Of a DNA stretch of 57,951 bases, positions 27,371 through 36,393 are shown piece by piece; the stretch's first letter is position 1, and each line of letters starts with the position of its first letter. The stretch spans positions 1 to 57,951 of the forward strand of contig JAKARI010000016.1 in NCBI GenBank assembly GCA_021819245.1. Direction: 5' to 3'. Made by a program: the position numbers and the translations under genes. The stretch is from Pseudomonadota bacterium. GTDB taxonomy: Bacteria > Pseudomonadota > Gammaproteobacteria > Acidiferrobacterales > Acidiferrobacteraceae. The notes below the pieces were generated by a model that searched no databases, was not told the DNA's origin, and was given only the letters and a program-made list of their open reading frames with translations.

Positions 27371-28516
27371 GTGAAGCCCATCCCCCCTGATTCCGTGGGA
27401 CTGGTAACCCCAGCCCGGTTGCGATTCGCAAAGCCCCTGGTCCTGGCTAGCGGCGGCGTATTGGCCGATTATGAGCTCGTGTACGAGACCTACGGGACAC
27501 TCAACGCCAAGGCCAGCAACGCGGTGCTTGTCTGTCATGCCCTAAGCGGCAGCCATCATGTCGCCGGCTACCATGACGAAAGCGACAAGAGGCCCGGCTG
27601 GTGGGAGCACCACGTCGGTCCCGGCAAGAGCCTGGACACCCGCAAGTTTTTCGTCGTGGCCTGCAACAATCTAGGCAGCTGTTTCGGTTCCACGGGCCCG
27701 GCATCCATCAACCCGGCAAGCGGCCGCCCCTATGGTCCTGAGTTCCCGATGGTGACGGTCGGCGACTGGGTGGCAAGCCAGGCGCGCCTCGCAGACGAGC
27801 TCGGGATCGGCAAGTGGGCAGCAGTGGTCGGTGGCAGCCTGGGCGGCATGCAGGCCCTGCAATGGGCGATCGACTACCCCGATCGCGTGGCCCATGCCGT
27901 CATCATCGCGGCTGCCCCTAAGCTCACCGCACAGAACATCGCCTTCAACGAGGTCGCGCGCCAGGCGATACTCACCGACCCGGACTTTCATGAGGGGCGG
28001 TTCTACGACCATGGCACCGAGCCGCGCCGGGGACTGCGTATCGCACGCATGCTCGGGCATATTACCTACCTCTCCGATGACATCATGCACGAGAAATTCG
28101 GGCGCGGCCTGCGTGGCGAGAAACTCAACTTCGACTATCAGGTGGCGTTCGAGGTCGAAAGCTACCTGCGCCATCAGGCCGACAGCTTCGTCGGCCGCTT
28201 CGACGCCAACACCTATCTGCTCATGACCAAGGCGCTTGATTATTTTGATCCGGCGGGCGCCGCCGACGGTGGCCTCGCCGCGGCGCTCGCGGCGGTCAAG
28301 GCCGACACCCTGGTGATGGCATTTACCAGCGACTGGCGGTTTGCCCCGGCGCGTTCGCGAGAGATCGTCAAGGCGCTCCATGACAATGATCTCAACGTAA
28401 GCTATGCGGAGATCAAGGCCTCCCACGGCCACGACGCCTTTCTGATGCGCATCCCGCGCTATGTCGACATCTTTACGGCCTACATGGACCGCGTGTTTGC
28501 AGGGCTGCCGTCATGA
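27371..28516 (+). CDS. metX: Homoserine O-acyltransferase MetX
   Basis: The 381-residue alpha/beta hydrolase acylates homoserine for methionine synthesis. The nucleophile serine is in [19 protein letters not shown], the catalytic aspartate lies in [16 protein letters not shown] and the histidine in [11 protein letters not shown]. The N-terminal [20 protein letters not shown] and the [12 protein letters not shown] segment are typical. Whether the acyl donor is acetyl-CoA or succinyl-CoA cannot be read safely. The start is GTG 27371. It overlaps metW by four bases, the normal arrangement. Confidence 0.93.
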   Translation: MKPIPPDSVGLVTPARLRFAKPLVLASGGVLADYELVYETYGTLNAKASNAVLVCHALSGSHHVAGYHDESDKRPGWWEHHVGPGKSLDTRKFFVVACNNLGSCFGSTGPASINPASGRPYGPEFPMVTVGDWVASQARLADELGIGKWAAVVGGSLGGMQALQWAIDYPDRVAHAVIIAAAPKLTAQNIAFNEVARQAILTDPDFHEGRFYDHGTEPRRGLRIARMLGHITYLSDDIMHEKFGRGLRGEKLNFDYQVAFEVESYLRHQADSFVGRFDANTYLLMTKALDYFDPAGAADGGLAAALAAVKADTLVMAFTSDWRFAPARSREIVKALHDNDLNVSYAEIKASHGHDAFLMRIPRYVDIFTAYMDRVFAGLPS

Positions 28517-29124
28517 CCCCGGCACGCGTTGATTTTCGCATCATAGGCGACTGGATCCGGCCGGGAAGCCGGGTCCTGGATCTGGGGTGCGGCGACGGCT
28601 CGCTTCTTGCGTACCTTGCCCACAGCAAGGGCGCGAGCGGTTATGGGCTGGAGATCGACGATGCCCATGTCGGAGAATGCATCAAGCGCGGCGTGAACGT
28701 GATTCAGACCGACCTCGACGCGGGCCTTTCGGAATTCGATGAACGGTCCTTCGATTATGTGGTGCTGTCGCTCACCCTGCAGGCGGTACGCTACCCGGAC
28801 CGGCTCCTGCGCGAGATGCTGCGCGTGGGCACCGAGGGTATCGTGACCTTCCCAAACTTCGGCCATTGGCGCACGCGCTGGCAGCTTGGGGTCCTGGGAC
28901 GCATGCCGGTATCGGCCGCCCTTCCGCACGAGTGGTACAACACACCCAATATTCATCTGTGCACGCTGCGGGATTTTGCGCGCCTGTGCGAGCGCGAGCG
29001 GATCGAGGTCCTCGAGTCGCAGGTGGTCGATCACGCCCACCGACAGAGGCTCGCGCTGCGGCTGCTCCCCAATCTCCTAGGCGAGATCGCCCTCTACAGG
29101 TTTCGGCGTGCGCGGTTACCTTAA
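28513..29124 (+). CDS. metW: MetW methyltransferase-like partner of MetX
   Basis: The 203-residue protein has a class I methyltransferase fold with the SAM motif [15 protein letters not shown] near residue 25 and the MetW signatures [20 protein letters not shown] and [22 protein letters not shown]. MetW is required with MetX for homoserine acylation in several proteobacteria. ATG 28513 overlaps the metX stop. Confidence 0.94.
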   Translation: MTPARVDFRIIGDWIRPGSRVLDLGCGDGSLLAYLAHSKGASGYGLEIDDAHVGECIKRGVNVIQTDLDAGLSEFDERSFDYVVLSLTLQAVRYPDRLLREMLRVGTEGIVTFPNFGHWRTRWQLGVLGRMPVSAALPHEWYNTPNIHLCTLRDFARLCERERIEVLESQVVDHAHRQRLALRLLPNLLGEIALYRFRRARLP

Positions 29125-30574
29125 GCGCCGTGACGTCCGCGTACGACTGTTTTGGATTGCGGTGCTGTATGTCGCCGAGGGCCTGCCATTCGGGCTCTTT
29201 AGCGACGTCTTCCCGGTGGCGTTCCGCGAGAGCCATGCGCCCCTTTCGGAGATCGGGGTCATAAGCCTTCTCGGGCTGCCATGGACACTGAAGTTTCTGT
29301 GGGCGCCCGCCATCGATCACTTCCGCCATCACCGGCTATGGATGCTCGGCGCGGACCTGCTCATGGCGATCGCCTTGGGGCACCTCGCCTGGTACCACGG
29401 CGTGGGATCTGCGGCGCTCATCGCGATCGGGTTTTTCACGGTGCTGTCGTCGACCAACGATATCGCCATAGATGGCTATAGCCTGGAGCTGCTCGAGGTC
29501 GAGGAGATGGGGGTCGGCAACGGCCTGCGCATCGGATTTTACCGCGCCGGCATGCTGGCGGCCGGCCTCGTGCTGATCGCAAGCACATACATTGGCTGGC
29601 GCTATGCCTATATCCTGGCGGCCGCCCTCGTGATCGCCGACGGATTGGCCTGCCTGGCAGCCCCCCGGGAGCAGGCCCGGCCCGCCATCAACCGGCAATC
29701 TCTCGGCGAGGAGATTGCGTCCTTGAGCCGCCGCCCCAAGGCGCTTGCCATGGTGCTCATCCTGCTCCTTGGCGCCTTGTGGCTCGCCAACGATGTGTTG
29801 CACTGGTCGCGCACCCTACCGCACCTGTTCGCCTACGCGGTGGCGGTGAGCGTGCTCGCCTGGGGCATGAGCCTGTGGCGCCGCGACCCGCAGACCAAGA
29901 CGGCCTCCGATGGGCCGCTCTTTGGTGCGCTGCTGGAGATGACCGGGCGCCCCGGGATGCCGGCCGTATTTCTGTTCATAATCCTCTACAAGCTGGGCGA
30001 TAGCGCAATCGGCTTTATGATCAAGCCGTTCTGGGTCGATCGGGGATTTAGCGCCGCGCAGATCGGGACGGTATCGGTCATGGCGGGCATTGGGCTATCG
30101 ATTCTCGGCGGCCTGGTAGGCGGCTACATCACCGATCGCATCGGCATCTACAAATCGCTATGGGCGCTCGGCATCGTCCAGGTCCTGCCCAATCTCGGCT
30201 ACGCGGCATGCGCGCGCATCCTGCCGCGCGCCACCCTCGGGGCCCCGATTCCGCCAGGCCATCAGATCCTCCTGTACTCCGTAAGCGCCCTGGATTCCTT
30301 TGCTGCCGGGCTTGGCACGGCGGCCTTTCTCGCATTTCTCATGGCGGTGGTGCGCAAGGAGCGCGCGGCCACCGAGTATGCGCTGCTGTCATCGCTCTTT
30401 GCGGTGAGCCTGCGGCTCGCGGGCTTTGCGAGCGGCTTCGGGGCCGAGGACCTCGGTTATGCGACCTATTTCCTGCTGACCTTTCTGCTGGCCTTCCCGG
30501 CCTACCTGCTCCTGCCGGCGGCCGGACGCATGCTCGCGGTCATGCATGCCGAATCCGAGCCGCGGCAGACCTGA
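29108..30574 (+). CDS. AmpG-like MFS permease
   Basis: The 488-residue membrane protein resembles AmpG muropeptide permeases. It begins with LFWIAVLYVAEGLPFGLFSDVFPVAFRE, then GLPWTLKFLWAPAIDHF, followed by TNDIAIDGYSLELLE near residue 120 and KLGDSAIGFMIKPFWVDRGFS near 295. About 12-14 hydrophobic segments are visible. AmpG imports anhydromuropeptides for wall recycling; related AmpG-like carriers have other substrates, so the substrate is inferred. The start is GTG 29108, overlapping metW by 17 bases. Confidence 0.75.
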   Translation: MRGYLKRRDVRVRLFWIAVLYVAEGLPFGLFSDVFPVAFRESHAPLSEIGVISLLGLPWTLKFLWAPAIDHFRHHRLWMLGADLLMAIALGHLAWYHGVGSAALIAIGFFTVLSSTNDIAIDGYSLELLEVEEMGVGNGLRIGFYRAGMLAAGLVLIASTYIGWRYAYILAAALVIADGLACLAAPREQARPAINRQSLGEEIASLSRRPKALAMVLILLLGALWLANDVLHWSRTLPHLFAYAVAVSVLAWGMSLWRRDPQTKTASDGPLFGALLEMTGRPGMPAVFLFIILYKLGDSAIGFMIKPFWVDRGFSAAQIGTVSVMAGIGLSILGGLVGGYITDRIGIYKSLWALGIVQVLPNLGYAACARILPRATLGAPIPPGHQILLYSVSALDSFAAGLGTAAFLAFLMAVVRKERAATEYALLSSLFAVSLRLAGFASGFGAEDLGYATYFLLTFLLAFPAYLLLPAAGRMLAVMHAESEPRQT

Positions 30575-30622
30575 TCGGCGATACGCCACGCACCCTTTAT
30601 GATGGCCGAGGTCCCGATATCG

Positions 30623-31399
30623 ATGTTCCGCATTATAACCATCAATGTAAACGGCATACGCTCGGCATGCGCCAAAGGCCTTCTTGCGTGGCTCGCCCGT
30701 GAGGACGCCGATGTCGTGTGCCTGCAGGAACTGAAGGCCCAGGAGTCGGACATGACGCCGGAAATGCGCGCGCCGGCCGGCTACCAAGGGTACTTTCATT
30801 ACGCCGACAAACGCGGCTACAGCGGCGTCGGCATGTACACGAAAAAATCGCCCGATCGCGTCATCGCCGGCATCGGGCAGCGCGACATCGATGCCGAGGG
30901 ACGCTATCTCGAGCTCGTCTTCGGCGCGTTGTCGGTCGTGTCCGTATACCTCCCATCCGGATCAAGCGGTCCCGACCGGCAGGCCGCAAAATTCGCGTTC
31001 ATGGAGCATTTTTTCCCACAACTTGCCGCCCTTGCGCGAAGCGGGCGCGAGGTCGTGCTGTGCGGGGATTTCAATATCGCGCACCACGAGATCGACCTGA
31101 AGAACTGGCGCGGCAATCGCAAGAACAGCGGCTTCCTGCCCGAAGAGCGGGCATGGCTTACGCGGGTCTTGACCGAGCTTTCGTTTGTGGATGTTCACCG
31201 TGCCTTGTGCCCATCCGAGGGCGAGGGGTGCTATACATGGTGGAGCAACCGCGGGCAGGCGTACGCCAAAAACGTCGGATGGCGGATCGACTACCAGATC
31301 GCCACACCCGGTGTCGCGGGCCACGCCCGGCAGGCGCGCGTCTATAAAGACCAGCGCTTCAGCGATCACGCGCCGCTCATTATCGACTATGATATATGA
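30623..31399 (+). CDS. xthA: Exodeoxyribonuclease III
   Basis: The 258-residue AP endonuclease/exonuclease repairs abasic sites. Motifs are ITINVNGIRSACAKGL, CLQELKAQES with the metal-binding glutamate, VVLCGDFNIAHHEIDLKN, and the C-terminal GWRIDYQIATP and SDHAPLIIDYD. ATG 30623 is preferred to the in-frame ATGs at 30599/30602, because GAGG precedes it and homology begins exactly there. Confidence 0.95.
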   Translation: MFRIITINVNGIRSACAKGLLAWLAREDADVVCLQELKAQESDMTPEMRAPAGYQGYFHYADKRGYSGVGMYTKKSPDRVIAGIGQRDIDAEGRYLELVFGALSVVSVYLPSGSSGPDRQAAKFAFMEHFFPQLAALARSGREVVLCGDFNIAHHEIDLKNWRGNRKNSGFLPEERAWLTRVLTELSFVDVHRALCPSEGEGCYTWWSNRGQAYAKNVGWRIDYQIATPGVAGHARQARVYKDQRFSDHAPLIIDYDI

Positions 31400-31444
31400 C
31401 GCACGCCGGGCGTTATGCCCGGAGAACTTCTCGAGGATTTCGGT

Positions 31445-32251
31445 ATGGCACGCCTAAAGGCCGCATCCTGGCACCTGGCGCTCACCGTAGTGGCGCTCGG
31501 CGCTGTTTATGCGATTGTCCGCACACTTTGGTATCCCCACCCGCTGCTCATCGCCGATGGGGCCTTGCAGACCTATGGGCTCCTGGCGGGGGTGAGCCTC
31601 GCGCTCGGGCCGCTCCTTACGCTCGTCGTGTTTCGTGCCGGCAAAAAGGGCCTGCGCTCGGACCTTGCGCTCATCATCATAGCGCAGCTCGCCGCGTTCG
31701 CATTCGTCGTCCATCTGCTCTACATCCGCCGCATTCAATTGGTGGTCTACTCCCAGGGGGCATTCCACGCCCTGGATGCGGCCCACATCGCCCTGATCGG
31801 CGCGAAGGGCCAGGCCCTGCTGCATACCCTGCCGGGACGCCCCGCCTACGTCTATGTGAAGCTGCCGCACAATAAACTCGCGATGCTCGAAGTCGAGATC
31901 CGCACCCTGCAGGGCGAGCCCCCGGTGTTCCTGCGCGGCTGGCGCTATCAACCCTACACGCAGGCCGAACAGAGGAAGGCCGCCGCCCAAGGCTACCCGC
32001 TGGTGGCGGTGGCACGCACCAATCATGTGGCCGCCTCCGCCATCAGGCGCTTTCGCGACGACCACCCGAGGCTTGCGGATTACGTCTTCGTGCCCCTGCG
32101 CGGGACCTACACGAGCGTGATGCTGGCCCTTGACCGAAAGACCGGCCGGATCGTGAGCACGCTGCGGTTCAATCCCGGCATGGGCAATGCCCCGCACGCA
32201 TCCGGACACAAAAAGCCCCCGCATGCGGCCGCCGGGAGAGCCCCCGCATGA
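31445..32251 (+). CDS. TfpX/TfpZ-type type IV pilin accessory protein
   Basis: The 268-residue protein begins with a membrane helix ending in LWYPHPLLIADG, followed by LGPLLTLVVFRAGKKGLRSDLALIIIAQLAAFAFVVHLLYIRR. This matches the pattern I know for TfpX/TfpZ pilin accessory proteins, which sit beside pilin genes and help assembly or modification. Three N-terminal membrane segments and a soluble C-terminal domain of about 150 residues are visible. No pilin gene is adjacent, but pilT, pilU and the Chp operon are within 30 kb. ATG 31445 has CGAGGATTTCGGT upstream; ATG 31415 lacks a site. It overlaps pyrE by four bases. Confidence 0.7.
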   Translation: MARLKAASWHLALTVVALGAVYAIVRTLWYPHPLLIADGALQTYGLLAGVSLALGPLLTLVVFRAGKKGLRSDLALIIIAQLAAFAFVVHLLYIRRIQLVVYSQGAFHALDAAHIALIGAKGQALLHTLPGRPAYVYVKLPHNKLAMLEVEIRTLQGEPPVFLRGWRYQPYTQAEQRKAAAQGYPLVAVARTNHVAASAIRRFRDDHPRLADYVFVPLRGTYTSVMLALDRKTGRIVSTLRFNPGMGNAPHASGHKKPPHAAAGRAPA

Positions 32252-32910
32252 GTGAGGGCCAGGACGCGTTTTTCGACCTGGCGGTGTCGTGCGGCGCGCT
32301 GCGCTTTGGCACCTTCACCCTCAAGTCCGGGCGCCAGAGCCCGTACTTCTTTAACGCCGCGGCATTTGCCTCGGGGCGCGCCCTGACCGAGCTCGGACGC
32401 CTGTACGCACGCGCTGTGGAGACCCAAGGGCTCGACTACGACATGATATTCGGGCCGGCCTACAAAGGGATCCCGCTGGCGGTGGCGCTGGCCTCGGGTG
32501 TGGCCCTCGAGTACGGTCGCGACCTCCCTTACTGCTTTAATCGCAAAGAGGCCAAGGATCACGGCGAGGGGGGGATCACCGTGGGTGCGCCGCTGCGCGG
32601 CCGGGTGCTGGTCGTCGATGACGTCATATCGGCGGGGACCTCGATCGCGGAATCGGCGAAGATCATAGCGGACGCGGGCGCCACGCTCGCCGGCATCGTC
32701 ATCGCCCTGGATCGCGAGGAACGCGGCAGTGGCGCCCAATCGGCGAGCGCCGAGGTCATGGCCCGCCACCATGTCCCGGTGGTAAGCCTCGGGCAGCTCT
32801 CGGGGCTGCTCGCCTATCTCGGGCGGCGCAAGGACCTGGGGCAATATCAGGAGGCGATCGCACATTACCGGGCCCGGTATGGCGCGGGCCTCGAGGGCCA
32901 AAGGGCCTAG
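32248..32910 (+). CDS. pyrE: Orotate phosphoribosyltransferase
   Basis: The 220-residue enzyme converts orotate to OMP. The PRPP-binding motif RVLVVDDVISAGTSIAESAKII near residue 120, the N-terminal GTFTLKSGRQSPYFFNAAAF and the segment IFGPAYKGIPLAVALA are diagnostic. ATG 32248 overlaps the preceding gene. It converges with the TauE/SafE gene, 35 bases away. Confidence 0.96.
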   Translation: MSEGQDAFFDLAVSCGALRFGTFTLKSGRQSPYFFNAAAFASGRALTELGRLYARAVETQGLDYDMIFGPAYKGIPLAVALASGVALEYGRDLPYCFNRKEAKDHGEGGITVGAPLRGRVLVVDDVISAGTSIAESAKIIADAGATLAGIVIALDREERGSGAQSASAEVMARHHVPVVSLGQLSGLLAYLGRRKDLGQYQEAIAHYRARYGAGLEGQRA

Positions 32911-32945
32911 CGGGACGGGTGGGGCCCTCGGGATGGCCCGCTATA

Positions 32946-33695
32946 CTATACGAGCAAGCGCACGCCCACGCCGATCGTCACCACCTCGAAGGCGCGCTTG
33001 ATCAGGCGGTTGGTGGACCCGACCGCGACATGGGCACCGGCGTAGCTTCCCGCGAGCGCCCCCGCAAGGAGCCAGGGGAGCCACGACCAGCGGATCTCGC
33101 CGAATGACCCCAGGGTCGCGGCGCCGGTGGCGTTCCAGGCCAGCCCCACCAGGGTCAAGGTGTAGGCGACCGCGGCCTTGTAATCGAGGCCGAACCAGCG
33201 CACCAGCCACAAGGTGCAAAAAAGCCCGGTCCCTGACGTAACCGACCCGTTCAGGACCCCGATGACAAAAAGACCGAGACCACCCATGACCAGACCGCGC
33301 GCGTCACGGTGCCGGACCTGCGCCACCTGCCCGAGATCATGGCGGCGCCACGAATAGAGCCCGAGGCCCACCGTCAGCACGCCCAGGGTGGTACGCATGA
33401 CGGCCTCTGGGATCGTAAGCACCACGAGCGCCCCCAGAAAGACGCCGGGCAGGCCCGAGGCCAGGACCAGAAGCCCCAGGCCCCGGCTCAATTGCCCGCT
33501 CTGCCAGTAGCGGCCCCCGGCCCCTACGCCCAGCGCCACGCTCGCCACCTTGTGGGTGGCTAAGGCCTGCGGGTAGGGGAGCCCCAAAAACAAGAGCAGG
33601 GGCAGCTGAATGAGGCCCACGCCACCCCCGGCGATCGCCGCGAACCCATTGGCCAAAAACGCCACGCCCACCAAAAGTACAGGCCGACTCACCAT
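32946..33695 (-). CDS. TauE/SafE family membrane permease
   Basis: The 249-residue protein has about eight hydrophobic segments and the family pattern: N-terminal AFLANGFAAIAGGGVGLIQLPLLLFLGLPYPQALATHKVASVALG and the mirrored C-terminal half with LNGSVTSGTGLFCTLWLVRWFG. The family includes exporters of sulfite, sulfoacetate and other sulfur or organic anions. Its position beside sat-aprBA suggests sulfite or another sulfur compound as substrate; that is inference. I chose ATG 33695, preceded by GGGAAG. The frame extends to 34187 but that part is arginine-rich and shadows other sequence. Confidence 0.85.
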   Translation of the reverse strand: MVSRPVLLVGVAFLANGFAAIAGGGVGLIQLPLLLFLGLPYPQALATHKVASVALGVGAGGRYWQSGQLSRGLGLLVLASGLPGVFLGALVVLTIPEAVMRTTLGVLTVGLGLYSWRRHDLGQVAQVRHRDARGLVMGGLGLFVIGVLNGSVTSGTGLFCTLWLVRWFGLDYKAAVAYTLTLVGLAWNATGAATLGSFGEIRWSWLPWLLAGALAGSYAGAHVAVGSTNRLIKRAFEVVTIGVGVRLLV

Positions 33696-33731
33696 TTGAC
33701 TTCCCGCAATCCTACGCCTTAATTGTAATCC

Positions 33732-34142
33732 ATGCCGACACAGCCTCCTATCGCGTCCCTGCTGGCCCTGGCCCTGATCGCCGGCGCGGGGACTGCCACG
33801 CCGGCCCTGGGCGCGATCTTTAAATGCCGGTCCGCCAACGGGCTTTGGGTCTACGCCGATCACCCCCCGGCCGGCTGCCACAGCGCCCCGATCGCGCTTC
33901 CCCTGCCCCGTTTCGTGCACCCCCCGGGCGCGCATGCGGACATCCGAAGACCGCCGGACCCCGCCCCTGCCGCCTCGCGCAAGGACCTGCGCAAACGCCT
34001 GCAACGCGACGAGGCCACCTTGCGCGCCTTGCGCGCCACCCCGGTGCCGCGTGATCCGGCCCTCGCCCGCTGGCGGCGCACTGCCCTCAAAGCCGTCACC
34101 GTCGACATCGCCACCACGCGCCGCGATCTCCAATCCCGCTAA
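33732..34142 (+). CDS. Small secreted DUF4124-like protein
   Basis: The 136-residue protein has a signal peptide (hydrophobic residues 8-26, likely cleavage after ALG/A) followed by IFKCRSANGLWVYADHPPAGC. That segment resembles the N-terminal DUF4124 motif (YKC..ADG...Y.D.PC) with its two cysteines. The rest is proline-rich, then basic and probably helical. The function is unknown. It is divergently placed from the TauE/SafE gene with 36 bases between the starts. Confidence 0.55.
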   Translation: MPTQPPIASLLALALIAGAGTATPALGAIFKCRSANGLWVYADHPPAGCHSAPIALPLPRFVHPPGAHADIRRPPDPAPAASRKDLRKRLQRDEATLRALRATPVPRDPALARWRRTALKAVTVDIATTRRDLQSR

Positions 34143-34570
34143 GAACCACCGGCCGATATCCCTGGCACGATGCCTGACCATCCACACAAACCGGCGCCTC
34201 TATCCTGGGAATGCCCCACATAGCCTCTCTTTTCAAGAGGATAGGCGCGATCGGCGGCCGGCGCGGGGCGCTTGGCCGCCACCGATCCGGGGCCGTGTCC
34301 GCTGCGGTCTTGCCCGCGCGAAGCGGCATAAGGCCCGCCCCATAGGGGCCGATGGTCGGACATGCCTTGCTAAGATCGGGAGGACGTCGCACACTACACG
34401 AAAAAACCTTGCCGAGATTCGGGGGCAGGTCTTATATTTAAGTTTTTTCTTTTATAAAACGGGTTTATCGGTTTTCCGTAAATCTAATTAGTTTTACAAA
34501 CCGTAAGGCTATAGAGTCTCGGCGACCGGGCTCCCCCCGGTATCCGCCATATAATCGAGGAAAATCGTTA
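34143..34570 (+). other. Upstream region of sat-aprBA
   Basis: This 428-base stretch has no supported gene. The last 170 bases are strikingly AT-rich for this genome, with runs such as TTTTTTCTTTTATAAAA around 34443-34460, as expected of a strong or regulated promoter. Confidence 0.6.
34409..34438 (+). promoter_or_regulatory. Candidate sigma-70 promoter of sat-aprB-aprA
   Basis: TTGCCG (34409-34414) and TATATT (34433-34438) are separated by 18 bases. The transcript leader to sat would be about 125 bases. Other AT-rich hexamers nearby (34450-34490) are possible alternatives. Confidence 0.4.
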
Positions 34571-35788
34571 ATGTCGAGATTGGTGAGACCCCACGGTAGC
34601 GCAGCGCTAAAACCCCTCCTTCTGACCGGAAAGGCCGCGACGACCGAAAAAGAGCGGGCCAAGGGCCTGCCTGCCCTCCCCATGACCTCGCGCGAGGTCG
34701 GGGACGTCATCATGATGGGTATTGGGGGATTCACGCCCCTGAGCGGTTTCATGGGACAGGCCGACTGGCGCGGTGTCTGCGACGACATGCGTCTGTCAAA
34801 TGGTGTGTTCTGGCCGATTCCGATCACCTTGTCGGCGGATGAGGCGACAGCCTCCAAGCTTGCGATCGGCTCGGACGTGGCACTCGTCGACAGCGAGACT
34901 CAGGAAATCATGGCCACCATGACCGTGGCCGAGAAGTACCAGATCGACAAGGCCCACGAATGCCAGACGGTCTACAAGACCACCGACCTCGCCCACCCCG
35001 GCGTAAAGATGGTCATGGAACAAAAGGCCGTGAACATCGCGGGCCCCGTCAAGGCCCTTTCGCAAGGGGACTTCCCGACCAAGTACGCGGGGACGTACAT
35101 GACGCCGGCGGAGACCCGCGCGCTGTTTGAAAGCAAGGGTTGGTCGACGGTCGCAGCCTTTCAGACCCGCAACCCCATGCACCGGTCCCATGAATATCTC
35201 GCAAAAATCGCCGTCGAGATCTGCGACGGCGTTCTGATTCACTCGCTGCTCGGCAAGCTCAAGCCGGGGGATATACCGGCTGAGGTGCGGTCGAAGGCCA
35301 TCGCCAAGCTGATCGAGGTGGCATTCGTCAAGGATACCGTCGTCCAGTCCGGCTATCCCCTGGACATGCGCTACGCAGGACCGCGTGAGGCCCTGCTGCA
35401 CGCCCTGTTTCGGCAAAACTACGGCTGCTCCCATCTTATCGTCGGGCGCGACCACGCGGGGGTCGGCGACTACTACGGGCCGTTTGATGCCCACAAGATC
35501 TTCGACGAGATTCCGGCGGGGGCGCTGGAAACCAAGCCCCTCAAGATTGACTGGACCTTTTGGTGTTACAAGTGTGGCGGCATGGCATCGACCCGGACAT
35601 GCCCCCACACCGAGAAAGACCGCCTGCTGCTGTCAGGCACTAAACTGCGTAAGGCCCTGTCGGAAGGCCAGGACGTCCCGGCGGAGTTCAGCCGGCCCGA
35701 GGTCTTGGCAATCCTTCGGGACTATTACGCGAATCTCAGGGACGACGAAAAGGTCGAGGTCAAGCTCAGCGGTCATTCGGCGAAATAG
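34571..35788 (+). CDS. sat: Dissimilatory ATP sulfurylase
   Basis: The 405-residue enzyme interconverts ATP plus sulfate and APS plus pyrophosphate. In sulfur oxidisers it runs toward ATP. The catalytic motifs are [16 protein letters not shown] near residue 198 and [18 protein letters not shown] near 295. A cysteine pair in [18 protein letters not shown] fits the zinc-binding segment of prokaryotic Sat. There is no C-terminal APS kinase domain. ATG 34571 follows GAGGAAAA. It heads a sat-aprB-aprA operon. Confidence 0.97.
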   Translation: MSRLVRPHGSAALKPLLLTGKAATTEKERAKGLPALPMTSREVGDVIMMGIGGFTPLSGFMGQADWRGVCDDMRLSNGVFWPIPITLSADEATASKLAIGSDVALVDSETQEIMATMTVAEKYQIDKAHECQTVYKTTDLAHPGVKMVMEQKAVNIAGPVKALSQGDFPTKYAGTYMTPAETRALFESKGWSTVAAFQTRNPMHRSHEYLAKIAVEICDGVLIHSLLGKLKPGDIPAEVRSKAIAKLIEVAFVKDTVVQSGYPLDMRYAGPREALLHALFRQNYGCSHLIVGRDHAGVGDYYGPFDAHKIFDEIPAGALETKPLKIDWTFWCYKCGGMASTRTCPHTEKDRLLLSGTKLRKALSEGQDVPAEFSRPEVLAILRDYYANLRDDEKVEVKLSGHSAK

Positions 35789-35847
35789 CCAGGGCGAGCC
35801 TTACCAGGACGTGTCCTTATATTTTTTTCCTAGAAGCGGAGTCAACC

Positions 35848-36315
35848 ATGCCGACGTTTGTTCGTACCGATAAATGCGATGGCTGCAAGGGTCAAGACAA
35901 GACCGCATGCATGTACATCTGCCCCCACGACCTCATGCTGCTCGACAAGGACGGTTCCAAGACCGGGCATGCGATGAAGGCATTCAACCAAGAGCCGGAG
36001 CAGTGCTGGGAATGCTATTCCTGCGTCAAGATCTGCCCGCAAAACGCGATTGAGGCGCGCCATTACGCCGACGTCGTCCCCATGGGCGGTTCGGTGCAGC
36101 CGCTGCGCGGAACGGACTCCATCATGTGGACCATCAAGTTCCGCAACGGCTCGATGAAGCGCTTCAAGTTTCCTATCCGCACGACGCCGGAAGGCTCGAT
36201 CAACCCGTACGCGAACAAGCCCAAGGCCGATATCTCCAAGATTGCGGACATGGCGCTCTTCACCGAGGGCAAGCCCTATCCGTGCGATCGTAGCCAGCTG
36301 ATCCGCGTCAAGTAA
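35848..36315 (+). CDS. aprB: Adenylylsulfate reductase beta subunit
   Basis: The 155-residue iron-sulfur subunit carries two [4Fe-4S] clusters and passes electrons from the AprA flavin. The cysteine motifs are CDGCKGQDKTACMYICPHDL near the N-terminus and CWECYSCVKICPQNAIEARH near residue 55. The C-terminal strand-rich arm with KFRNGSMKRFKFPIRTTPEGS wraps AprA in known structures. ATG 35848 has CGGAG upstream. Confidence 0.96.
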   Translation: MPTFVRTDKCDGCKGQDKTACMYICPHDLMLLDKDGSKTGHAMKAFNQEPEQCWECYSCVKICPQNAIEARHYADVVPMGGSVQPLRGTDSIMWTIKFRNGSMKRFKFPIRTTPEGSINPYANKPKADISKIADMALFTEGKPYPCDRSQLIRVK

Positions 36316-36393
36316 TCTCGACGCGGTTTTTGAATCGACACCCGGCGCAACGGGCCGTGATCCCGAGCCGGGGTCTCTCTAGTAAGGTGAAAC

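Noticed and set aside
33696-34187. N-terminal extension of the TauE/SafE permease
   Set aside because: The extension is arginine/glycine-rich, overlaps the divergent secreted-protein gene and precedes a normal start with a ribosome site.
35804-35832. Attenuator between sat and aprB (AGGACGTGTCCT followed by a T-run)
   Set aside because: The stem would be only four base pairs, too weak to terminate; the genes clearly form one operon.
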